From Romboutsia lituseburensis (lineage in GTDB: Bacteria; Bacillota; Clostridia; Peptostreptococcales; Peptostreptococcaceae), in assembly GCF_024723825.1 (NCBI RefSeq), contig NZ_JANQBQ010000001.1, positions 1,922,001 through 1,986,000 of the forward strand: DNA of 64,000 nt, read 5' to 3'. How positions within the stretch are numbered: position 1 is the first letter of the stretch; each line of letters begins with the position of its first letter. This document shows positions 29,719-39,893 of the stretch, piece by piece. Made by a program: the position numbers and the translations under genes. The notes beneath the pieces were generated by a model that saw only the letters and a program-made list of their open reading frames with translations, ran no database searches and was not told the DNA's origin.

Positions 29719-30302
29719 TATTTCTTTCTTAGTTGATTTTCTATTTCTTTATTCAAAGAAATCATTTTTAAGTCTAGAGGGCTAGGCTCTCCCTTAGAAT
29801 ACGTAGGTATAAATTTGTTAAAAAATATAGCCACTCCAATACCTATTCCGATTGAATATGGTAACTGAAAATAAGGTAAGTACAATTTAGCATCTTTAGT
29901 AATTGCATTTACCATCATAAATTGAGACTGTGCCATATTTACATCTGCATGAAAATTCATTATCCCCATTATAGAACCCATTAATACTACTATTGAAACT
30001 ATAAACACTCTTAAATATTTTGTCTTATCTATTTTTAAGTCATCAAAAAATATTATTACATCATCTGGTTTTAAAAAATTAAGACGTAAATCTGAGTGCT
30101 TATTATTAACAGCTTCTATTATTTCACCTAAATGTATTACATCATACTTAGAAGTATTATTTTTATAATTTCTTAGGGATATTTTTTTCATTTTATTTTC
30201 ATACTCTTTTGGATATACAGAGTATATATCCTCTAAATAAATACTACTTTTAGTAATATTAAAAGGGGTTATTTTTTTAGGTATTAAGTAAATATCTTCC
30301 AT
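29718..30302 (-). CDS. spoVAA: Stage V sporulation protein AA
   Basis: 194 residues. An N-terminal soluble domain (about 1-105), with VIHLGEIIEAVNNKHSDLRLNFLKPDDVIIFF, is followed by two membrane helices (about 110-128 and 155-172), which is the SpoVAA layout. First gene of spoVAA-AB-AC-AD-AE. GGAGG lies 8 bases before the ATG. A terminator separates it from sigF, and expression is expected from a forespore promoter that I could not locate with confidence. Confidence 0.88.
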   Translation of the reverse strand: MEDIYLIPKKITPFNITKSSIYLEDIYSVYPKEYENKMKKISLRNYKNNTSKYDVIHLGEIIEAVNNKHSDLRLNFLKPDDVIIFFDDLKIDKTKYLRVFIVSIVVLMGSIMGIMNFHADVNMAQSQFMMVNAITKDAKLYLPYFQLPYSIGIGIGVAIFFNKFIPTYSKGEPSPLDLKMISLNKEIENQLRKK

Positions 30303-30340
30303 TCATAATCCCTCCTTCTTTGTTATTATTTGTTTAATAC

Positions 30341-30399
30341 AAAAAAATAAACCATAAAATTTATTTAGATTTTTACTAAGTAAATTCATGGCTTATTTT
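30341..30399 (-). terminator. Terminator between sigF and spoVAA
   Basis: Arms AAATAA-CCAT and ATGG-TTATTT plus an inner AAATT stem, with a TTTTTTT run on the minus strand. It ends the spoIIA operon. Confidence 0.75.
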
Positions 30400-30402
30400 A
30401 AT

Positions 30403-31167
30403 TTAACTAATATATGATTTTAGTTTTGATAATACTTTTTTCTCTATCCTTGAAACTTGTACTTGAGATATATTTAGTAATTCTCCTATTTCACTTTGAG
30501 TTTTATCTTCAAAATATCTCAACATTATTATCTGTCTTTCTCTTTTTTCTAATTTTCCCAATACTTCTTTTAAAAGTAAATTATCAATTACCTTTTCTTC
30601 TTCACTTTCGCCCTTCATACTTATTTTATCTATTAAGCATATCGGATTTCCTTCTTCTTCATGTATTACTCCATGTAAGTATTCTACTGAAAAATTTGAT
30701 TCCATAGCCATTACTAAATCTTCTTTTTCTACATCAAGCTCTTTGGCTAACTCTTCAATACTAGGCTCTCTTCCTAACCTTTTGGTTAGTATTTCACTAG
30801 TTGTTTTAGCTTTTATGGCTATTTGCTTTAAAGATCTTGATACTTTAACCATACCATCATCTCTTAGATATCTTTTAATTTCTCCTAAAATCATAGGTAC
30901 CGCATATGTTGAAAACTTGACATTAAACTTTGGATCAAACTTATATATGGCTTTCATTAAACCTATAGAACCTAATTGGAATAAATCATCTCTATCATAA
31001 CCTATATTTAAAAATTTTGTAACAACACTTCTAACTAATCCTAAATTATTAGCTATTAAAATTTCTTTAGCCTCTTCATCCCCATGCTGTACCTTATCTA
31101 TTAATTTAAGTGTCTCTTCATGGCTAAGCAATGCTCTTTTTTCTTCTTTTTTTGCAGTTATCCCCAT
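30403..31167 (-). CDS. sigF: RNA polymerase sigma factor SigF (forespore)
   Basis: 254 residues with sigma regions 2 (NLGLVRSVVTKFLNIGYDRDDLFQLGSIGLMKAIYKFDP), 3 and 4 (LEKRERQIIMLRYFEDKTQSEIGELLNISQVQVSRIEKK, seen as helix-turn-helix near the C-terminus). It is the first forespore sigma factor and is held inactive by SpoIIAB. The order spoIIAA-spoIIAB-sigF is the standard operon; spoIIAB ends 26 bases upstream. Confidence 0.97.
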   Translation of the reverse strand: MGITAKKEEKRALLSHEETLKLIDKVQHGDEEAKEILIANNLGLVRSVVTKFLNIGYDRDDLFQLGSIGLMKAIYKFDPKFNVKFSTYAVPMILGEIKRYLRDDGMVKVSRSLKQIAIKAKTTSEILTKRLGREPSIEELAKELDVEKEDLVMAMESNFSVEYLHGVIHEEEGNPICLIDKISMKGESEEEKVIDNLLLKEVLGKLEKRERQIIMLRYFEDKTQSEIGELLNISQVQVSRIEKKVLSKLKSYIS

Positions 31168-31193
31168 AATAAAACCTCTATTCTTTTTGGACT

Positions 31194-31628
31194 TTATTTA
31201 GGTAAGTTTATTTTTTTTGTCATTACTATCTTTGTTCCATCATTTTTTATTGAACTTACCGTTACACCATCCATAAAGCTTTCCATAACAGTGAATCCCA
31301 TACCTGATCTTTCAAGCTCTGGCTTTGATGTATAAAGTGGTTGCATAGCCATTTGAACATCTTCTATACCATTTCCTCTATCTTCTACTACAATTTTTAC
31401 TTCATCTTCATTTTCATTTATTTCACATCTTAAGTATACAAACTTTGACTCATCTTCATCATATCCATGTATGATGGCATTTGTTACAGCTTCTGATACT
31501 GCTGTTTTTATATCTGCTAATTCATCTATTGTTGGGTCTAACTTTGCTGCAAAAGATGCAACTATAACTCTTGCTAAACTTTCATTTTCAGACTTGGCAG
31601 AAAACTTCACTTCCATTATATTACTCAT
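31194..31628 (-). CDS. spoIIAB: Anti-sigma F factor / serine kinase SpoIIAB
   Basis: 144 residues with a GHKL kinase fold: N box AVSEAVTNAIIHGY, G1 box VEDRGNGIED and G2 region ERSGMGFTVMESF. It binds SigF and phosphorylates SpoIIAA. It lies 13 bases after spoIIAA, with GGGGG before the ATG. Confidence 0.97.
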   Translation of the reverse strand: MSNIMEVKFSAKSENESLARVIVASFAAKLDPTIDELADIKTAVSEAVTNAIIHGYDEDESKFVYLRCEINENEDEVKIVVEDRGNGIEDVQMAMQPLYTSKPELERSGMGFTVMESFMDGVTVSSIKNDGTKIVMTKKINLPK

Positions 31629-31641
31629 AATATATTCCCCC

Positions 31642-31977
31642 TTACAAAGAACTTACTACTTCTTCATATGTATCATAAATGCCTATTATCTTGTTCATAC
31701 CTGATAAATTAAATATTTTTTTGACTCTTGCATTTACGTTTACTACTGATACTTTTCCACCTTCGTTGGAAACCTTTTTATATCTTCCTATAATTACACC
31801 TATACCTGATGAATCCATAAATTTGATATTTTTAAAATCAAATATTATATTTTTTACTGACTTTGACATCAATATATCATCTATTTCATCTCTAACTTCA
31901 TTAGTTATATGATGATCTAGTTCTGTAGACATAAATTCTATTACTAGATTTTTGTTATCTAAAGAATATTTTATCAT
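31642..31977 (-). CDS. spoIIAA: Anti-anti-sigma F factor SpoIIAA
   Basis: 111-residue STAS domain with the phosphorylation motif FMDSSGIGVIIGRYK; the target Ser is residue 57, matching Ser58 of Bacillus. The dephosphorylated form releases SigF from SpoIIAB. First gene of the operon, with a sigma-H-like promoter 60-85 bases upstream. GGGGG lies about 9 bases before the ATG. Confidence 0.97.
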   Translation of the reverse strand: MIKYSLDNKNLVIEFMSTELDHHITNEVRDEIDDILMSKSVKNIIFDFKNIKFMDSSGIGVIIGRYKKVSNEGGKVSVVNVNARVKKIFNLSGMNKIIGIYDTYEEVVSSL

Positions 31978-32034
31978 TAGTATGCCCCCTTACTTTATTA
32001 AAAGTTATCTTAACTCTCTTATACTTCTAAATGA

Positions 32035-32062
32035 ATTCTAGTAAGCAACATACTTATCCTTC
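32035..32062 (-). promoter_or_regulatory. Sigma-H-like promoter of the spoIIA operon
   Basis: On the minus strand GAAGGATAA, then 12 bases, then CTAGAAT. This matches the sigma-H consensus (RnAGGAwWW, 11-12 bases, RnnGAAT) except for one purine. The same sigma factor drives spoIIA in Bacillus. Confidence 0.7.
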
Positions 32063-32074
32063 AGTGAAATTTAA

Positions 32075-34048
32075 CTACTTTTGTTTTATTATGTCTACAA
32101 AGGTTTCGTTATACACTACTTGTCCCCCCATATCAGATGTTCCACCTTCTATTAAGAAGTTTGGATTACCGTGTTTTTTCCACCATCCTGCATACATTTT
32201 TATAATATAATCACCTATACTATTATCTATGTTTATTTCAACGTCTATTTTGGCATATTTGGATCTCAGACTTACAACCTCATTATCTTCTATATTTAAC
32301 ATATTTGCCATTTTATAGTTAATATATGCCTTAGATATACATTTTTTATCCATAAAGTGTTGGCTGAATAATGTTTCCGAAGAATGATTAGTTAAAATTC
32401 TAAATCTATTTTCCTGCTTTATACTATAATATTTAGGTATAGGACTTAGTCCATCATTTTTAGCTTCATTAGAATATAATTCAAATTTTTTAGAATCTGT
32501 TTCAAATTTTTTATCTTCCCATGCTATAGGATTATGTATAGTTATAAAATCTTCTTTTATTTTTTCTAAGCTTATATTTTTATAAAATTGGCTTAAAGGT
32601 TTTATTATTTGGTTTAAATATTCTCTTTTGCTAATATAAGGATATTCTTTAATATTCATTTTTTTTGCTAGTTCTCTAAAGAAATAGTATTCATCCATTA
32701 ATATGTGTTTAGGTTCAGCTACTTTTTCATTATAGGTTATATATGGATTTGTCATTGAGCTAAATACAATATCTTCACTTTCTAAAGTATTTGTACAAGG
32801 TATGAACAAATCACAAGCCTTAGCTGTGTCTGTCATAAACATATCAAAACATACCTTAAATTCAATTCTTGAAATAGCCTTTTCTAATTGATTTAGATTT
32901 GGTAATTGATTTAACAAATTACTTTTTGTAATAATAGCCATTTTTAGAGGTATTTTTTGTTCATTATCAATACTATCATTTATAAATTCACTTATTTCAC
33001 TAACGTAAAACTCTCTATTATCACAATGCTTAGAACTATTATAAGGATCTAAATTTAGTACTTTTGGATATACCATATTAGCATAGTTTATTCCACCTCC
33101 GCTAAATCCAATTTGACCTGTTATAGCACCTAATGCATTTATTGACCTTATTGTATTTCCTCCATTTGTATATTTTTGCATTCCTGTACCTATGTGAATA
33201 CAACTATATTTATTAGTGTATAAATCAACTAATCTTTCTACTATATCTAATGTTACGCCACACTCATCTAATAAGTAATTTATATCTAGTGTATTTAAAT
33301 ATTTTTTATACTCCTCAAACCCATTAACATAGTTTTTTATAAATTTTTTATCAAATAAATTCTTTTCTATTACAATTTTCGCCATAGCCATAGCTAATGC
33401 ACCATCTGTTCCTGGTTTTATTTGAACGTACAAATCAGCCTTATCTGCTGTAGATGTTTTAATTGGATCTATAACAACTATAATGGATCCATTTTTCTTA
33501 GCTTTATTTATCATTTGCATCGTATGTATTGTAGTATATGCTGGGTTTTTGCCCCAAACAAAAATACTTTTGCTATTTAGCATATCTTCTATTGCATGAC
33601 CTTTAACATACCCAAAATCATATTTTTGAGCTTTTATTCCTGCACTCCAGCATGGTCCACCTTTACCTCTACTACCACCGCCATAAAAGTTAAAAAATAT
33701 TTCACCTATACTTTTTAGTACTGATCCATTTCCATATTGTTCATAATACATTACAGACTGTGAAGAATAGCTTCGTTTATAGTAATTTAACTTTTCTGCC
33801 ATTATATTAATTGCTTCTTCAAAACTTATCTCTTTCTATTCTCCATTAACTTTAAGCAGTGGCTTGTATATTCTATCTTTGTGATTTAACCTAGTTACGT
33901 GTGCTTTTCCTTTTTTACATATCATCCCCCTTGTATATGGATGATTTTTGTCCCCTTCTATTTTGATGATTTTGTCATCTTCTACATATACGTTAAATTT
34001 GCAACAATCAAAACAGTCCAAAGTACATCCATGACTTAGTATTCTCAT
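32075..34048 (-). pseudogene. Molybdopterin oxidoreductase interrupted by one in-frame TAG
   Basis: 658 codons in one frame, broken only by TAG at 33836-33838. The first 70 residues carry the Fe4S4 domain (cysteines in CTLDCFDCC and GMICKKGK; HPYTRG); the rest carries the molybdopterin-binding domains (GPCWSAGIKAQ, IFVWGKNPAYTT, VIDPIKT, GTGMQKYTNGG). The codon falls in NGE-stop-KEISFEEAI, where relatives usually have an aromatic residue, so one change from TGG would explain it. GGAGGT precedes the ATG at 34048. Reading without interruption the length is normal. No partner subunit is adjacent. Substrate unknown. Restart at the ATG at 33802 would lack the cluster. Confidence 0.8.
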
Positions 34049-34140
34049 ATGCTGATACCTCCATTATGTAATTATATGTATTATATCAAATTTAATTTGG
34101 TCATATGTATACTTTTATTACAATATAATGTCTTAAACAT

Positions 34141-34213
34141 AAAAAATCCGCTTCGCTCAAGCCACTGCGTGGGCGCTACACTTCATGGCGCCAAAGACTT
34201 CGTTCGTTGCTCA
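34141..34213. repeat. Dispersed palindromic repeat, copy 2
   Basis: Reads AAAAAATCCGCTTCGCTCAA, then an inserted small palindrome with GGCGC/GCGCC arms, then CGCCAAAGACTTCGTTCGTTGCTCAA (positions 34189-34213). Same element as copies at 13461, 43382 and 59435. Confidence 0.75.
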
Positions 34214-34247
34214 AAAAAAAGCTATCTCGTATACGAGATAGCTTTTA
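34213..34247. terminator. Perfect palindromic terminator after the DEAD-box gene
   Basis: GCTATCTCGTATACGAGATAGC, at 34221-34242, is fully self-complementary, flanked by AAAAAAAA and TTTT. It ends the helicase gene on the minus strand. Confidence 0.85.
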
Positions 34248-34255
34248 ATTTTACA

Positions 34256-35887
34256 TTATTTCTTTTTTCTATTAGCTTGTTCTATGTTTATTTTGTTACC
34301 TTTTATTTTTATATCTTTCATTTTTTCTAGTACTTTCTTAGCATTTTGCTTAGGTACTTCAACAAAAGTATATTTATCATATATATCTATAGTTCCAACT
34401 AATTTTCCTGGTATTCCAGCTTCACCAGCTATAGCTCCAACTATATCTTTAGCTTGAACTCTTTGGTTTCTACCAACATTTATGAATAATCTTACCATTC
34501 CTTCTTGAGCTCCAGTAGTTCCTTTTGAACGACCTTCTCTTCTTTCTCTAGTACGCTCTCTTGGCTTTTCTTCGATTATTTCTTGTTTTTCTTCACCTAA
34601 AGCTAATTTTAGAAGTGCAGCTGCTACGTCCATTGAGCTGTAATCTTCTTCTGCTTCTTGGCAGAAACTTTCTATCCATTGTAATTGCTTAGCTAAATGC
34701 CCTTCATCTATAACAGTCTTAACTTCTTTGAAGAATGCACTTACTTTCTTTTCTTCAACGTCTGCTATTGATGGTATATCATGCTTAACTAATTTAGTTT
34801 TAGTATACTTTTCTATATCTCTCATCTTTCTCATTTCTTTTCCAAATACGAAACTGAAAGATATACCATTTCTACCTGCTCTACCAGTTCTTCCTATTCT
34901 ATGAACATAGTATTCTTCATCTTGTGGTAAATCATAGTTAAATACTGCTTCAACATCATCAACATCTATACCTCTAGCTGCAACGTCTGTAGCTACTAGT
35001 ATATCTATTGTTCCACTTCTAAATTTATCCATTACTATATCTCTTTGAGTCTGCTTTAAATCCCCGTGTAAAGCATCTGCAAAGTATCCTCTAGCTTGTA
35101 ACTCACTAACTAATTCATCAGATCCTCTCTTAGTGTTGCAGAATACAACAGATAATTTAGGATTGTAAACGTCTACTAATCTACATAATACTTCTAATTT
35201 GTTAGCCGATCTTGTTTCTATATAATATTGCTTTATGTTTGGAACTGTAAGTTCTTTTCTAACAACCTTTATATGCTCTGGGTTATTTTGATATGCTCTA
35301 GTTAAATCTAATATTCCCTTTGGCATTGTAGCTGAGAAGAATATTGTTTGTCTTTCTTCTGGAGTTTTATCTATTATAGTTTCTATATCTTCTCTGAACC
35401 CCATGTCTAACATTTCATCCGCTTCATCTAATATAACCATTTTCACATTATCCATTTTTAATGTTTTACGGTTTATATGGTCTATAACACGTCCAGGTGT
35501 ACCTATTACTATTTGAACTCCACCTTTTAATGATTTTATTTGTCTATCTATTGGTTGACCACCATATATAGGTAAAGTTTTTATTCCGTGCATATACTTT
35601 CCTATTTTTCTTATTTCTTTAGAAACTTGTATTGCAAGTTCTCTTGTAGGACAAAGAACTACCGCTTGTAGGCTCTTGTCTTCTGGATCTACTGTTTCTA
35701 ATACTGGTATACTGAATGCTGCTGTTTTTCCCGTTCCTGTTTGTGCTTGTCCTATAACATCTTTTCCAGATAATATTACAGGTATTGATTGTGATTGTAT
35801 TGGAGATGGCTCTTCAAACCCCATATCCGCTATAGCTTTTTTTATATCGTCGTTTATTTGTAAATCTTCAAATTTCATTATATTCAT
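34256..35887 (-). CDS. DEAD-box RNA helicase with DbpA-type RNA-binding domain
   Basis: 543 residues. The N-terminal core has the Q motif (FEEPSPIQSQ), Walker A AQTGTGKTAAF, PTRELAIQ, TPGRVIDH, DEADEML, SATMP, and in domain 2 VFCNTKRGSDEL, DVAARGIDV and HRIGRTGRAG. The last ~75 residues (EGMVRLFINVGRNQRVQAKDIVGAIAGEAGI...) form a DbpA-like RNA-binding fold. This is the CshA/DeaD type involved in cold adaptation, RNA decay and ribosome assembly. GGAAAGGA is 8 bases before the ATG. Confidence 0.95.
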   Translation of the reverse strand: MNIMKFEDLQINDDIKKAIADMGFEEPSPIQSQSIPVILSGKDVIGQAQTGTGKTAAFSIPVLETVDPEDKSLQAVVLCPTRELAIQVSKEIRKIGKYMHGIKTLPIYGGQPIDRQIKSLKGGVQIVIGTPGRVIDHINRKTLKMDNVKMVILDEADEMLDMGFREDIETIIDKTPEERQTIFFSATMPKGILDLTRAYQNNPEHIKVVRKELTVPNIKQYYIETRSANKLEVLCRLVDVYNPKLSVVFCNTKRGSDELVSELQARGYFADALHGDLKQTQRDIVMDKFRSGTIDILVATDVAARGIDVDDVEAVFNYDLPQDEEYYVHRIGRTGRAGRNGISFSFVFGKEMRKMRDIEKYTKTKLVKHDIPSIADVEEKKVSAFFKEVKTVIDEGHLAKQLQWIESFCQEAEEDYSSMDVAAALLKLALGEEKQEIIEEKPRERTRERREGRSKGTTGAQEGMVRLFINVGRNQRVQAKDIVGAIAGEAGIPGKLVGTIDIYDKYTFVEVPKQNAKKVLEKMKDIKIKGNKINIEQANRKKK

Positions 35888-36017
35888 ATATTATTTCCTT
35901 TCCGTTATCAGTTTATCTTAACTTTTCTATTATATATTTATTTCAGATAATATGCAATTAGTATTTTGTCCCTTATATATAGAGAATATTCACGACGATA
36001 TAAACTTAAATAATTTT

Positions 36018-36977
36018 TTATGTAACAATATACATTAAGTACATTGTAGTTATATATGTAAAATAAATAAGTAACATTAATAGCCCTTGCCATCTATAGA
36101 TTCTATCTTTTTTAATAGTAGGTAATATTAATGTAAGTAATAAAACTATCATAAACGGAAAATCTATTTTCATTGTTTGTGATAATATAGGTATGTTGTT
36201 TGGAATAGCAGATATGCCTATTACCGATACAATATTTAATATGTTAGCTCCTAATACATTTCCTACTGATATAGCATGATGCTTCTTTTTTATTGCAGTA
36301 ATAGATGATACTAGCTCTGGCAAAGATGTTCCTAAAGCTATTACAGTTAAGCTTATAACTCCTTGAGGTATACCTATTACTTGTGCTATTTTAACACCAT
36401 TATCTACTAATAACCTTGAACCAACTACCATCATTACTAGTCCTAAAACAAAAAATATACCTATATATATAAGCTCAAATATATTTGTATTTTCTTTTTT
36501 TCTAGAAGATTTAGATATCTTTTTATTTTCATCTGCTACACTTTTATAATTTGTATACATATATATAGCTAACATTATTAAAAGCATTAAACCATCATTT
36601 TTAGTTATCTTTCCATCTAAGCCAAATACAATTAATAAAATTACAGATATTAATAATAAAACTGATTTTGAAAAAAACATATTCTTATCTACTTTAAACG
36701 GACTTATAAGTCCTACCAATCCTAGAACCAATCCTGTATTACAAATAATTGATCCTACTGCATTTCCTAAACTCATTGTTGTATGCCCTTCTAAGGACGC
36801 AAATAAAGATACTGTTAATTCAGGCAATGTTGTTGCAAAACTTACTATTGTAGCGCCTAATATTAATTCAGATATATTTGTTTTTTTACCTATTATAACA
36901 GTATAGTTTATAAATATATCCGCACCTTTAGTTATTAGTATAAAACCAAGTAAAAATAGAAATACTACTATTAACAT
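36018..36977 (-). CDS. Calcium/sodium antiporter (CaCA family, YrbG type)
   Basis: 319 residues with about ten membrane helices arranged as two inverted halves. Each half has the signature alpha repeat: GATIVSFATTLPELTVSLFA (positions about 43-62) and VIALGTSLPELVSSITA (about 211-227), with the ion-binding glutamates. It exchanges Ca2+ for Na+ or H+. Monocistronic; AGGGG precedes the ATG. Confidence 0.93.
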   Translation of the reverse strand: MLIVVFLFLLGFILITKGADIFINYTVIIGKKTNISELILGATIVSFATTLPELTVSLFASLEGHTTMSLGNAVGSIICNTGLVLGLVGLISPFKVDKNMFFSKSVLLLISVILLIVFGLDGKITKNDGLMLLIMLAIYMYTNYKSVADENKKISKSSRKKENTNIFELIYIGIFFVLGLVMMVVGSRLLVDNGVKIAQVIGIPQGVISLTVIALGTSLPELVSSITAIKKKHHAISVGNVLGANILNIVSVIGISAIPNNIPILSQTMKIDFPFMIVLLLTLILPTIKKDRIYRWQGLLMLLIYFTYITTMYLMYIVT

Positions 36978-37296
36978 AAATTCACCCCTTCCTTATATAA
37001 ATAGATATTCAGAATATGTACATACTATGCTAAGAGTTTTATTTTTAATATTTAATTTTTTTTATTTTATTATGTTTGATATTAGCTATAATTGGGTATT
37101 TATGTACTATAAGATATTAAAATAAAAGTCAGTTGTCTAAAAATCGACAATTTCATAACAAATTTTGTATACAAAATACTATTTTTATGTTATGCTTATA
37201 TTGTTTAAAAAATATCTAGCTAGATTTTATATATAAATTAAAACAAATTAACTTTTTACAAAAACTAAACCTGACTTAACTAAGGAGGCTATTCAC
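36978..37296. promoter_or_regulatory. Regulatory region of pflB with GTATAC palindrome
   Basis: 319 bases without a gene. A perfect 16-bp palindrome ATTTTGTATACAAAAT lies at 37162-37177, about 120 bases before the pflB start. The centre TTGTATACAA looks like a GntR/FadR-type operator. A half of it (TTTTTGTATACAGTA) recurs before pflA at 39826-39840. Which protein binds it is unknown. Confidence 0.5.
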
Positions 37297-39528
37297 ATGA
37301 ATGCATGGCAAGGATTTAAAGAAGGTAGATGGACTAAAGAAATAGATGTTAGAGGGTTCATCCAAGCAAACTACACTCCATACGAAGGAAATGATTCTTT
37401 CTTAGCTGGAGCTACAGAAAACACTAAAAAATTATGGGACGAAGCTATGGCTCTTTTCAAAAAAGAAAGAGACAATGGTGGAACTCTAGATGTTGATACA
37501 AAAACTGTATCTTTAATAAATGCATATGGACCAGGATACTTAGACAAAGAATTAGAAACAATAGTTGGTTTCCAAACTGATGCTCCATTAAAAAGAGCTG
37601 TAATGCCATTCGGTGGTATAAAAATGGTTGAAAACTCTTGTAAAGCTTACGGATACGAATGTGATCCTGAAATAAGCGAAATATTCACTAAGTACAGAAA
37701 AACTCATAACCAAGGTGTATTCGATGCTTATACTGCTGAAATGAGAGCTGTTAGAAAATCTGGTATAGTAACTGGATTACCTGATGCTTACGGAAGAGGT
37801 AGAATAATAGGAGACTACAGAAGAGTTGCTTTATACGGTGTTGATAAATTAATAGAAGATAAAAACAACCAAAAAGATACTTTAGACGTTTCTACTATGG
37901 ATGAAGGCGTTATAAGATTAAGAGAAGAAATAGCTGATCAAATAAAAGCTTTAAATGAATTAAAGAAAATGGCTGCTACTTACGGATTCGATATATCTAA
38001 GCCAGCTACTAACTCTAAAGAAGCTGTTCAATGGTTATACTTCGGATACTTAGGAGCTATAAAAGATCAAAACGGAGCTGCAATGTCATTAGGTAGAACT
38101 TCTACTTTCTTAGATATATACTTCGAAAGAGATTTAGCTGCTGGTACTATAACTGAAGAAGAAGTTCAAGAAATAATGGACCACTTCGTTATGAAGTTAA
38201 GAATGGTTAAATTCTTAAGAACTCCAGAATACAATGATTTATTCTCTGGTGACCCAACTTGGGTAACTGAGTCAATCGGTGGTATGGGAATAGATGGTAG
38301 AACATTAGTAACTAAGAACTCATTCAGAGTTTTAAATACTCTTTATACTCTTGGACCATCTCCAGAGCCAAACTTAACTGTATTATGGTCTACTCAATTA
38401 CCAGAAGGATTCAAAAACTTCTGTTCAAAAGTATCTATAGATACAAGTTCAGTTCAATATGAGAACGACGACTTAATGAGACCATACTGGGGAGATGACT
38501 ACGGTATAGCTTGTTGTGTATCTGCAATGAGAATAGGTAAGCAAATGCAATTCTTCGGAGCTAGAGTAAACATGGCTAAGACTTTATTATACGCTATAAA
38601 CGGTGGTGTTGATGAAAAATCATTAGCTCAAGTTGGACCTAGATTCGAGCCAATAACTTCAGAATACTTAGACTATGATGAAGTAATGGCTAAGTTTGAA
38701 CCATTCACTGATTGGTTAGCTAACTTATATGTAAATACATTAAACGTAATCCACTACATGCATGATAAGTACTCTTATGAAGCATTAGAAATGGCATTAC
38801 ATGATAGAGACGTATACAGAACTATGGCTTGTGGTATAGCTGGATTATCAGTATGTGCTGACTCATTATCTGCTATAAAACATGCTAAAGTTAAAGCTAT
38901 AAGAAATGAACAAGGAGTAGCTGTTGACTTCGAAATCGAAGGGGATTACCCAATGTACGGAAACAACGATGATAGAGTTGACCAAATAGCTTGCGACTTA
39001 GTTGAAAACTTCATGAACAAAATAAGAAAGAACAAAACTTACAGAGATTCTGTTCATACTCAATCAATATTAACAATAACTTCTAACGTAGTTTACGGTA
39101 AGAAGACTGGTAATACTCCTGATGGTAGAAGAGCTGGACAACCATTTGCTCCAGGTGCTAACCCAATGCACGGAAGAGATAACAGCGGAGCTTTAGCTTC
39201 ATTATCTTCAGTTGCTAAGTTACCATACGAACATTCTCAAGATGGTATATCTAACACATTCTCTATAGTACCAGGTGCTTTAGGAAAAGATATGACTGAA
39301 AGAGTTCAAAACTTATCAGCAATGATGGATGGATACTTCGGAGATGGAGCTCATCACTTAAACGTTAACGTATTTGATAGATCTACTTTAGAAGATGCTA
39401 TGGAACATCCAGAAAAATACCCTCAATTAACTATAAGAGTTTCAGGATACGCTGTAAACTTCATCAAGTTAACTAGAGAACAACAAATGGACGTTATAAA
39501 CAGAACATTCCACGGAAAAATGGCTTAA
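37297..39528 (+). CDS. pflB: Formate C-acetyltransferase (pyruvate formate-lyase)
   Basis: 743 residues. This glycyl-radical enzyme converts pyruvate and CoA to acetyl-CoA and formate. The catalytic cysteine pair is in [10 protein letters not shown] (about 417-418), and the glycyl radical loop is [12 protein letters not shown] near the C-terminus. Length matches the true PflB rather than glycerol dehydratase-like homologues. Codon use is very biased, as for a highly expressed gene. AAGGAGG lies 10 bases upstream. Its activase pflA follows after 365 bases and a terminator. Confidence 0.98.
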   Translation: MNAWQGFKEGRWTKEIDVRGFIQANYTPYEGNDSFLAGATENTKKLWDEAMALFKKERDNGGTLDVDTKTVSLINAYGPGYLDKELETIVGFQTDAPLKRAVMPFGGIKMVENSCKAYGYECDPEISEIFTKYRKTHNQGVFDAYTAEMRAVRKSGIVTGLPDAYGRGRIIGDYRRVALYGVDKLIEDKNNQKDTLDVSTMDEGVIRLREEIADQIKALNELKKMAATYGFDISKPATNSKEAVQWLYFGYLGAIKDQNGAAMSLGRTSTFLDIYFERDLAAGTITEEEVQEIMDHFVMKLRMVKFLRTPEYNDLFSGDPTWVTESIGGMGIDGRTLVTKNSFRVLNTLYTLGPSPEPNLTVLWSTQLPEGFKNFCSKVSIDTSSVQYENDDLMRPYWGDDYGIACCVSAMRIGKQMQFFGARVNMAKTLLYAINGGVDEKSLAQVGPRFEPITSEYLDYDEVMAKFEPFTDWLANLYVNTLNVIHYMHDKYSYEALEMALHDRDVYRTMACGIAGLSVCADSLSAIKHAKVKAIRNEQGVAVDFEIEGDYPMYGNNDDRVDQIACDLVENFMNKIRKNKTYRDSVHTQSILTITSNVVYGKKTGNTPDGRRAGQPFAPGANPMHGRDNSGALASLSSVAKLPYEHSQDGISNTFSIVPGALGKDMTERVQNLSAMMDGYFGDGAHHLNVNVFDRSTLEDAMEHPEKYPQLTIRVSGYAVNFIKLTREQQMDVINRTFHGKMA

Positions 39529-39595
39529 TTATAACATCTAATTTCTTACATCGACAGTTTATACAATTGTCACAAATCAAAGTATATAATTTTTC

Positions 39596-39630
39596 AGAGT
39601 GTAAGTCTCATCAACTTACACTCTTTTTTT
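39596..39630 (+). terminator. Terminator after pflB
   Basis: Stem AGAGTGTAAGT/ACTTACACTCT with TTTTTTT. Confidence 0.9.
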
Positions 39631-39893
39631 ATAATTAGCTCTCCCCTTTTCTCTTTAAATAAAATTAATTAATGCATTTAAACTATATACACTCCGATAT
39701 ATTGATTATAATCATATTATGTTTTAACATATATTTTCTGGGTATAATATAAATATAGTAAAGATTACATAAACGTTTGTTATAGACTTTAAATATATAA
39801 TATTCTATAATATATTTATAAAGGATTTTTGTATACAGTATATTACACATAAAAATAAACTTAAATTTAAAATCAACTTATGAGGTGACTATA
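39631..39893. promoter_or_regulatory. Upstream region of pflA
   Basis: AT-rich, no gene. It carries TTTTTGTATACAGTA (39826-39840), sharing the GTATAC core with the pflB operator. The terminator before it shows that pflA has its own promoter. Confidence 0.45.

Noticed and set aside
33803-33838. The in-frame TAG in the oxidoreductase as a pyrrolysine or selenocysteine codon
   Set aside because: Selenocysteine uses TGA, and the site is not at the molybdenum ligand position. Pyrrolysine is known mainly from methylamine methyltransferases and no pyl genes are visible. A nonsense change from TGG is simpler.
34049-34330. A 93-codon plus-strand frame across the repeat and terminator
   Set aside because: It runs through the dispersed repeat, a perfect terminator and the end of the helicase gene, with no ribosome site.
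39545-39580. GACAGTTTATACAATTGTC as a regulatory operator after pflB
   Set aside because: It lies between the pflB stop and its terminator and is only a loose inverted repeat; no support for regulator binding.
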